Assembly: GCA_003501665.1 (NCBI GenBank)
Contig: DNOQ01000585.1
Location: forward strand, 1 to 6,183
DNA: 6,183 nucleotides
Origin: Bacteroidales bacterium
Lineage (GTDB): Bacteria; Bacteroidota; Bacteroidia; Bacteroidales; VadinHA17
Direction of reading: 5' to 3'
Shown: positions 1 to 5,454 of the stretch, in pieces
How the letters are laid out: each line of letters starts with the position of its first letter
How positions within the stretch are numbered: position 1 is the stretch's first letter
Notes under the pieces: model-generated
Database searches by the model: none
What the model was told of the DNA's origin: nothing
The model's input: only the letters and a program-made list of their open reading frames with translations
Translations under genes and position numbers: made by a program

Positions 1-881
1 AGACGATAACTCATTGCTTCCAGAAGGGATATTGGCAAGCCTTCATGGAACGATGGCAGAACAAATAATCTTGCGTGACTGAATAGCTCCTGAAGCTTTT
101 CTCCCTTCAGGAAACCGGTCAATATTACTCCATTCTCCCTGGCAAGCGATTTTAGCTTACGCGAATATGATGTTTCATGATCAGCATCCCCTGAAATGAC
201 CAGTTTTACGCCGGTATTTTTCAGTCTGCTGAAAGCTCTTATAAGCAGATCAAAACCTTTTTCCTCAACCAATCTTCCCAATGTGAAAATATACGATCGC
301 GACTTCAGCCCCAGGCTTTCGATGAATCCGGTCTTATCAACCATCACGGGGAAAGGTACTCCATTATAAATCAGATTTGCATTACCGCGTTTGTATTTTT
401 TATTAATAAGATCCCGGATAACTGTTGAGATCACTATCACTTCATGTGCCAGAACTGATCCTGCCCTCTCCCCAAGTCTGAGGACGACCCTGGCATAAGG
501 ACCCCATTTTGCACGTCGGTAATCAGGTCCATGGTGAGTAAAAACCACCTTTAAACCCAGCAATCGGGCCAGGGGAGACATTATTGCTGGGCCTATTGCA
601 TGAATATGGACTACGTCTGCTTTTGCTTTTCTCGCCCAGATAACCGACAAAAAGGTATGAGTGACAGCCTCAAAGCTCTTCAGGTGAGGTGCATATATAG
701 TTTTGAGCTTTACGCCGTTATATTCCGGCAGAATGTTACCGGGTGTAACATAACACGATCTCCTGACAACAGTAATATCACAACCAAGACGGGCTATACG
801 CGGGAAAAGCTCTTCGCAATGGGTTTCGACTCCGCCCTGAATATTGGGAATACCCCTTGTTCCTGTAACTACGATCTTCAT
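1..881 (-). CDS. GT4-type glycosyltransferase, 3' end cut by the window edge
   Basis: This is a retaining GT-B glycosyltransferase that probably moves a sugar from a nucleotide-sugar donor to a growing surface glycan at the cytoplasmic face of the membrane. It starts at the ATG at 881-879, and 293 codons are visible before the left edge. The N-terminus reads MKIVVTGTRGIPNIQGGVET, the glycine-rich acceptor-domain loop seen in GT4 enzymes related to DUF1972-type rhamnosyl/glucosyl transferases. HIHAIGP follows near residues 94-100 and THHGPDYRR near 114-122. The donor domain shows IFTLGRLVEEKGFDLL (about 198-213) and the EX7E motif, E280 and E288, in HEGLPISLLEA. Only the C-terminal helices should be missing. 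It lies 34 bp downstream of the radical SAM gene, and the upstream bases are AT-rich without a Shine-Dalgarno. Family is sure; donor, acceptor and linkage cannot be read. Confidence 0.93.
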   Translation of the reverse strand, partial: MKIVVTGTRGIPNIQGGVETHCEELFPRIARLGCDITVVRRSCYVTPGNILPEYNGVKLKTIYAPHLKSFEAVTHTFLSVIWARKAKADVVHIHAIGPAIMSPLARLLGLKVVFTHHGPDYRRAKWGPYARVVLRLGERAGSVLAHEVIVISTVIRDLINKKYKRGNANLIYNGVPFPVMVDKTGFIESLGLKSRSYIFTLGRLVEEKGFDLLIRAFSRLKNTGVKLVISGDADHETSYSRKLKSLARENGVILTGFLKGEKLQELFSHARLFVLPSFHEGLPISLLEAMSYR

Positions 882-915
882 TATATAGTATTTGTTATAT
901 TCAGATAAAGTCCGG

Positions 916-2055
916 TTATTCTTCAAGTAAAGGTATAGAAGGATCAGGCTTTACACCTCCGGTATCAGTAAACGGTTGCATGCGTGAATAGTCCAGATCT
1001 CCCTGTAAAGGACTCTGGCCAACATCATACCAGGGAAACTTATTAAGGCATATCTCTTTACCCAGCAGGGATTTAATTTTATTCTCCGCCACCCATTGAG
1101 CCGGATGCCTGATATATTTCTTCATAACCGGAGCAGCAGTACCTACCATCCAGCAGTTTTTGGGACATATTTTGACCATTTCCCGTACTCTTTGTGCCTG
1201 TTCACTGTACCATAGATCTTCAAAACTGTTAAAATCCCTGATATTTCCCATGTTCTCTTTCCATATCTTATCTTCGAGACCGTTACACGGATATACATCT
1301 CCGTAAGGTTCAATAAAGAAATTTGCCGTACCGGCTTCACACGGAAGCATTCTTTTTCCTCCATTAATATAGTTGATCAGTCCAAGGTTAAAAAATGCCC
1401 TTCCCCAGCTTTTAGGATTGCGCTCTTTCAATAATTTTAATATTAATTCCTCAAAATCCTTTATTACCTGCTCCCTGTTTGTGATCTTATTATCCTCCTT
1501 ATGGAAATAGTAAGAATTATGAAACGCGGCAGTGGCAAACTCCATCTTAAGTTCTAACGAAAGACGATAAAGCCATAGCATATCCCGGGAGTTATGATTA
1601 GAAACCGTTATTCCAAATCCGATATCCTTGAGTCCCATTTCGCGAAGTCTCAATAACAGCTTTAATCCTTTGTCAAAACCGCCTGCACGGCCCCTCAGAT
1701 CGTCATTTGTCTGTGATAAACCTTCTATACTGACTCTTATACCTATCTTCGGAAACTTTTCCGCCAGTTTTATGATCCCGGGATAGTGCCAGCCGGATGT
1801 CGATATTACTACTCTCGGAGCCCTGGTAAACAAAACCGAGATAATGTCTTCCAGGTCTCTCCTCTGGAATGGTTCTCCTCCGGTAACATTGATGAATTTC
1901 AATGAAGGAAGCTTCTCCAGGTCCCTCGCGGTTATCTCTTTCCGGGCATCTGAAGGATATTTCCAGATATTGCACATTTTACATCTCATCTGGCACCTGT
2001 ATGTAGTTATTATCGACGCGTCGGTCGGCATCGGCGCCTTAACTTGTTTTGTCAT
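916..2055 (-). CDS. Radical SAM enzyme with a Twitch/SPASM-like C-terminal domain
   Basis: This 379-residue cytoplasmic iron-sulfur enzyme would cleave S-adenosylmethionine to start radical chemistry. The CX3CX2C cluster motif is C21, C25 and C28 (CQMRCKMC), followed by the SAM-binding GGEP at 59-62 and further barrel motifs such as VSIEG (108-112). The C-terminal part holds C239-X12-G-X4-C257 and then C297-X3-C301 (CPKNC). These four cysteines could hold one auxiliary [4Fe-4S] cluster, as in Twitch domains; a full SPASM domain has seven. After residue 318 comes a tail of about 60 residues of unknown role, rich in proline near its end. The gene is 8 bp from the GT4 gene before it and 34 bp from the one after, so a carbohydrate or glycan-precursor substrate is a fair inference. 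Known Twitch enzymes include the amino-cyclitol dehydrogenase BtrN and the epimerase AviX12. A peptide substrate remains possible, but I see no precursor-peptide gene here. The substrate is unknown. Confidence 0.93.
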   Translation of the reverse strand: MTKQVKAPMPTDASIITTYRCQMRCKMCNIWKYPSDARKEITARDLEKLPSLKFINVTGGEPFQRRDLEDIISVLFTRAPRVVISTSGWHYPGIIKLAEKFPKIGIRVSIEGLSQTNDDLRGRAGGFDKGLKLLLRLREMGLKDIGFGITVSNHNSRDMLWLYRLSLELKMEFATAAFHNSYYFHKEDNKITNREQVIKDFEELILKLLKERNPKSWGRAFFNLGLINYINGGKRMLPCEAGTANFFIEPYGDVYPCNGLEDKIWKENMGNIRDFNSFEDLWYSEQAQRVREMVKICPKNCWMVGTAAPVMKKYIRHPAQWVAENKIKSLLGKEICLNKFPWYDVGQSPLQGDLDYSRMQPFTDTGGVKPDPSIPLLEE

Positions 2056-2063
2056 AAGAACTT

Positions 2064-3278
2064 TTAATGGTTTTTAATATGCAACAGATCATTATAGATG
2101 CTGTTAAGTTTTTCATAATGAGCTTCTGAGGAATATTTTTTTCTTGCATCACTGGCAATCTCAGGGTAATTAAAGACGTGAGAGTTATCAAACAAATACT
2201 TTATTTTTTCCTGCAGGTCTTCAACATTACCCGAATTAAATAATAAGCCGTTCACACCCGGTTTAATCAATTCCGGAATACCTCCCGTATCTGAACCAAT
2301 AACCGGTGTCCCAAGACACAGAGACTCAAGTATGGTCAATGGATTGTTTTCATAACATTTTGAAGGAATTACCATACATCCCGAGGAAGCCAATATATCT
2401 TTAATATCATCCCATTTTCTGTAACCGGTAAATTCAATATGATGATTCTCATATTTCCGTTTCAGATCAACTTCAAGCGGACCGGTCCCGATTATTATAA
2501 GTTTAAATTCAGGAAATTGTTCAGCCGCTTTTAATAATGTTTCAATCCCTTTTTCAGAACTTAATCTTCCTATATAACAATATTGATCCTTCCTTTCAGA
2601 ACTTATTGTCCCATACTTTGATTTACTTATAAAGTTGTTCAATACACTTATCTTTGAAGATCTGTATCCGTCAAGGATTAATTTGCCTTTTAAAAATTCA
2701 CTTGGAGCAATCAGCCTGCCAGTTATAACCGATAGTTTTTCCCTGTTCCAGTAAATTGCTTCAAACCATGCCAGGATACTGGCCATAAGGCTGTTTTTTA
2801 TGCATTTTTTTTTAACAACACTGATTTTGCTTTTTGAAACACAATCCTCACAAATCAGATTATTGCTCAGGAACAAATATGCCGGGCAAACCAGCTTACC
2901 ATCATGAAGTGTCCATACAACAGGAATATTGTTCCTGTAAGCTTCCTGTGCAATTACAGGTGATAACTGAGTGTGAATATTATTGAGGTGTATGATATCC
3001 GGTTCAAAATCCTTTATAAGTTCCCTGAATTTTTTTTTAACCTCACCTGTGCCAAAGGGTCTGAAAATTGCTGTAAAAAATGTTTTCAGACTTTTCCGGT
3101 TATAATCTATCTCGCGGGGAAAATATGATGAAAATCCTGAATCCAGGTTTAACGGATGCTCCATTGAGAAAATCGCTACTTCGTGATTTTTCTCCTTCAG
3201 CAGTTTTTCGAGTTCTATTGTATATATGCAATCTCCGCCGCGGGAGTAGTAGTATTTATTTGCTATAAGAATTCTCAT
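2064..3278 (-). CDS. GT4-type glycosyltransferase with a four-cysteine insert
   Basis: This complete 404-residue GT-B glycosyltransferase probably extends a lipid-linked surface glycan. The acceptor domain opens with MRILIANKYYYSRGGD (glycine loop at 14-15), then DIIHLNNIH (94-102) and TLHDGKLVCP (123-132). C131, C143, C146 and C159 (C-X11-C-X2-C-X12-C) form a cluster that recurs in a GT4 subgroup and looks able to bind a metal; that role is inferred. The donor domain has YIGRLSSEKGIETLL (235-249) and EX7E as E310 and E318 in YENNPLTILES, followed by a typical GTPVIGSDTGGIPELI stretch. The ATG overlaps the upstream stop codon by 4 bp (ATGA), which implies translational coupling. Two runs of nine A on the coding strand encode Lys81-83 and Lys156-158. 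There is no signal peptide or clear membrane segment. Family is sure; the sugar is not. Confidence 0.94.
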   Translation of the reverse strand: MRILIANKYYYSRGGDCIYTIELEKLLKEKNHEVAIFSMEHPLNLDSGFSSYFPREIDYNRKSLKTFFTAIFRPFGTGEVKKKFRELIKDFEPDIIHLNNIHTQLSPVIAQEAYRNNIPVVWTLHDGKLVCPAYLFLSNNLICEDCVSKSKISVVKKKCIKNSLMASILAWFEAIYWNREKLSVITGRLIAPSEFLKGKLILDGYRSSKISVLNNFISKSKYGTISSERKDQYCYIGRLSSEKGIETLLKAAEQFPEFKLIIIGTGPLEVDLKRKYENHHIEFTGYRKWDDIKDILASSGCMVIPSKCYENNPLTILESLCLGTPVIGSDTGGIPELIKPGVNGLLFNSGNVEDLQEKIKYLFDNSHVFNYPEIASDARKKYSSEAHYEKLNSIYNDLLHIKNH

Positions 3279-4684
3279 TTGAAAAGATCTTTTACAAATC
3301 CCGCAAACCCGGTCAATGAATCCGGAGCATTAACCATCTTCTTATTGCTGCAATAGAAGCCAAAAGTCCCTGATCCGAAATGTCCGCCTGATATCCTGTA
3401 ATGGGTAGCACTCTTTTCCATTAATTCACCAAAGTAATTGAATTCAATACCGTTATCATATGGGAATTCAATACAGATATCGGGCATATTAAGCTGGTAT
3501 TCTCCCTGGTAAAGTTCTTCAGCTCTCTTAATCCAGACGGGCCGCGGAATATCATCATTGTTTAAAAGCGAAACGACCTGCTGAAAAGCCTTATTTTTCT
3601 CATCTTCGCCTGCATTTCTTAATTTTTCCCCGAAATTCAGTCCCACATAAGGCTTTTTCCCTGAAAACATTTCGTCGGTATAGCAAATTGAGTTCTCCTT
3701 GTCTATCAGGTAATCCGATTTCTTCAGCTTGCTGAAATATCCGATATTCCTGAGATACTTTGCAGCAAGATCAAGGATTTTAAGTTTTGAAAAATAAGTT
3801 ATTGCATTTTTCTTTAAGATCTGAAGCCGCTTTGCCTTTTTGTCATTCACTTCTTTCCTGAATGTCAGGAATCCCTTTAGTCTCAGGTATTCATTCAGAT
3901 TAATAAGATTGAAAGGGCGCTGCCTGAAACCATGATCACTGATAAGTATCAGAAAATCATTGTCATTCATTTTCGAGATCAACTCTCCTGTTTTCCTATC
4001 AAATAATTTCAGCAGATTTGCTGTACAGCCCGATAAGAATTCATCCTTTTCATGCAGAGGGTCGTTCTCATCGTTGTATCTCCATGTATAATGCATTAAC
4101 CTGTCAAGCGTGGTAAAGGTTACAAACTCGAGATCAAACTCACCACGGGACGATTGATATTCATACTCTTCCCATAACTTAAGCGTATCGGAAAAGATTG
4201 TCTCCATATCTGCTTTTAGTCCTGCCAGCCCCGCGACCGGACTGTAACCTCCCAGAACTTCAGGATGTAAAGAATCGGTATCATCCGGAGACAAAGAAGG
4301 ATCACCGGTTATAAACGCAGGACCGCTTTCCATTATCCCGTTGATCTCCCATGACGGATATGCCAGGAAAGGATTTATAACAAGACATTTATATTTCTTC
4401 TCTGAAAGCACATCCCAGAATGTCTTCCCCTGAAGTTTGAATTTTGACTTATTTTCGAAGCTTTCAACACTCTCTATATAATCCTTACCCCTTATTATTC
4501 CGTGTTCAGCAGGATTTAATCCGGTAAAGATCGTGATCCATGCAGGAACCGAGTCGGCAGGAAATACCGATTCAATCTTCGACAGTACCCCTTCCCTGCT
4601 GATTTTCTTAAATACAGGCAGTTCATCAATATATCTTTCGAGTATGCTTTTGTCAAGCCCGTCTATTCCAATAATCCTAACCAT
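3275..4684 (-). CDS. Alkaline-phosphatase-superfamily phosphodiesterase/nucleotide pyrophosphatase-like protein
   Basis: This 469-residue protein has the motif order of type I phosphodiesterase/nucleotide pyrophosphatase enzymes, which hydrolyse or transfer phosphate groups using two metal ions. Visible candidate ligands are D8 in IGIDGLD, D194 and H198 in TLDRLMH, D250 and H251 in SDHG, and H435 in SGGHFGSG. The nucleophile region FPADSVPAWITIFTG (41-55) puts serine S45 where many relatives carry threonine; PAEHGI follows at 58-63. The N-terminus runs straight into the first beta strand, with no signal peptide, so it is predicted cytoplasmic, whereas many family members are exported. The ATG at 4684-4682 places the metal-binding strand at the usual position. 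It follows the 116-bp repeat-bearing gap and overlaps the next GT4 gene by 4 bp. Possible roles are cleavage of a nucleotide-sugar or lipid-diphosphate, or transfer of a phospho-substituent to the glycan. The substrate cannot be told. Confidence 0.9.
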   Translation of the reverse strand: MVRIIGIDGLDKSILERYIDELPVFKKISREGVLSKIESVFPADSVPAWITIFTGLNPAEHGIIRGKDYIESVESFENKSKFKLQGKTFWDVLSEKKYKCLVINPFLAYPSWEINGIMESGPAFITGDPSLSPDDTDSLHPEVLGGYSPVAGLAGLKADMETIFSDTLKLWEEYEYQSSRGEFDLEFVTFTTLDRLMHYTWRYNDENDPLHEKDEFLSGCTANLLKLFDRKTGELISKMNDNDFLILISDHGFRQRPFNLINLNEYLRLKGFLTFRKEVNDKKAKRLQILKKNAITYFSKLKILDLAAKYLRNIGYFSKLKKSDYLIDKENSICYTDEMFSGKKPYVGLNFGEKLRNAGEDEKNKAFQQVVSLLNNDDIPRPVWIKRAEELYQGEYQLNMPDICIEFPYDNGIEFNYFGELMEKSATHYRISGGHFGSGTFGFYCSNKKMVNAPDSLTGFAGFVKDLFK

Positions 4685-4696
4685 TTGAATTTAATG

Positions 4697-4727
4697 AGTC
4701 AATATTCCGATGCATAAATTATTGACT
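4697..4727. promoter_or_regulatory. 8-bp palindrome upstream of the phosphodiesterase-like gene
   Basis: AGTCAATA (4697-4704) and TATTGACT (4720-4727) are perfect inverted copies separated by 15 bp. The element ends 12 bp before the start codon at 4684, so it would be either an operator overlapping a promoter or a small hairpin in the mRNA leader. Its outer two bases overlap the larger inverted repeat. I could not identify a convincing Bacteroidota promoter (TTTG / TAnnTTTG) beside it, and in AT-rich DNA an 8-bp match can arise by chance. The sequence is direct observation; the regulatory role is speculative. Confidence 0.3.
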
Positions 4728-4805
4728 TAGTGTTCCTTAGTGTCTTAGTGCCTTGGTGGCATTTTTCCCAGCCACAAAGACACAAAGGCACTAAGTTGCA
4801 CTAAG
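4726..4805. repeat. 80-bp imperfect inverted repeat made of CTTAGTG-type heptamers
   Basis: The left arm (4726-4760) reads as CTTAGTG, CTTAGTG, CTTAGTG and CTTGGTG with short spacers of 3, 1 and 1 bases, ending in GC. The right arm (4771-4805), reverse-complemented, reads CTTAGTG, CTTAGTG, CTTTGTG and CTTTGTG with the same spacer lengths and the same GC end. The 35-base arms match at 28 positions around a 10-base centre (ATTTTTCCCA). Each arm is thus itself a tandem of 7-mers. The right arm covers the stop codon and part of the last sense codon of the kinase gene. No transposase, target duplication or U-tract is visible. It resembles short intergenic elements with CACAAAG/CACTAAG heptamers that I recall from environmental Bacteroidota and other genomes. 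It could be a non-autonomous mobile element, a weak terminator, or a 3'-end stabiliser of the upstream transcript. Confidence 0.85.
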
Positions 4806-5454
4806 CCATTATTATATTAAGTATTTCATTAATCGCAATCTCTGGATCTCCGTTATTGTCAATCAGGTACCCTTTCTTCAGTTCCTTAAATATTTTCCTG
4901 TAAATCAGATCACGTTCGTACAGATATTCATGACCGGGGATATCATTTTTTCTTTCCAGTGCAGTTCCGGGAGTGACTGAGATAAGAAAAATACCATCAA
5001 ATCTTTCACACATACTGATTATCGTTCTGTACATCCGGGTATCAGTTATATCACCAAAATTAACTGTCTGATCTGCAAGAAAATCTATAACGAACCGGTC
5101 AAGAAGAATAATTTTGTCCCTGTTCTTCCTGATCCTGTGAAAAACACGGATGATCTGAAAATAATAATCAAGGAAGAATGATCTCAGAAGTATCTGTTTC
5201 ATGACCGGAGAACGGCTGATCTTTCTTTTATTTGATTGCCATGCTGTATACTCTTCCGGTGAGATTGAATGGTAATCGGCTGATCTGTTTATGGTCCGTT
5301 TCCTGAAGATATTTACAAATATTTTAACTAAAAATGGTGAGTATCTTGCCCATATTTTAAGGGTTTCATAATTCTTATCACGAAGTCTTCTATCAATTTC
5401 GTCCAGAATTGAACTCTTCCCTGATCCGTCTATTCCCATGAAATAGTATATCAT
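4801..5454 (-). CDS. Thymidylate-kinase-like P-loop kinase of a polysaccharide locus
   Basis: This 217-residue P-loop NTPase begins MIYYFMGIDGSGKSS, a Walker A motif at G7-S14 placed as in thymidylate kinases. The base/acceptor motif DRF is at 119-121 in LLDRFVIDFLAD, and an arginine-containing lid region lies at roughly 169-190 (LERKNDIPGHEYLYERD). Between Walker A and DRF sit hydrophobic/aromatic stretches (about 39-50 and 88-105) suited to an amphipathic or membrane-proximal surface. Polysaccharide loci often carry such divergent homologues, with an LDYY segment before a DRF...D...D motif. It is therefore unlikely to be the housekeeping dTMP kinase and may phosphorylate a sugar, lipid or glycan precursor. 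Its ATG overlaps the upstream glycosyltransferase stop by 4 bp (ATGA), suggesting coupled translation. The TAG stop lies inside the large inverted repeat. Fold is confident; substrate is unknown. Confidence 0.88.
   Translation of the reverse strand: MIYYFMGIDGSGKSSILDEIDRRLRDKNYETLKIWARYSPFLVKIFVNIFRKRTINRSADYHSISPEEYTAWQSNKRKISRSPVMKQILLRSFFLDYYFQIIRVFHRIRKNRDKIILLDRFVIDFLADQTVNFGDITDTRMYRTIISMCERFDGIFLISVTPGTALERKNDIPGHEYLYERDLIYRKIFKELKKGYLIDNNGDPEIAINEILNIIMA

Noticed and set aside
600..908. Plus-strand open frame of 102 codons
   Set aside because: It lies opposite the left-edge GT4 gene, whose minus-strand translation carries family motifs throughout; the plus-strand translation shows no recognisable pattern.
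1143..1364. Minus-strand out-of-frame open frame within the radical SAM gene (another lies at 1703-1975)
   Set aside because: Both are alternate-frame shadows of a gene with intact motifs; their translations look arbitrary.
1844..2077. Plus-strand open frame of 77 codons at the radical SAM start
   Set aside because: Antisense to the region encoding the CX3CX2C and GGEP motifs; no motifs of its own.
3080..3268. Plus-strand open frame of 62 codons
   Set aside because: Antisense to the N-terminal domain of the second GT4 gene, which is clearly coding.
3440..3474. Direct repeat GAATTCAATAC (3440-3450 and 3464-3474)
   Set aside because: The two copies are 24 bp apart in frame inside the phosphodiesterase-like gene and encode similar I-E-F residues; this is ordinary coding sequence with a chance match.
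4726..4805. Classical intrinsic terminator
   Set aside because: The stem is long enough, but on the minus strand it is followed by a mixed sequence (AATAATTTATG), not a U-tract, and the arms are not especially GC-rich.
4726..4805. CRISPR array
   Set aside because: The repeated units are only 7 bases with spacers of 1-3 bases, arranged as inverted arms; there are no spacer-sized unique segments.
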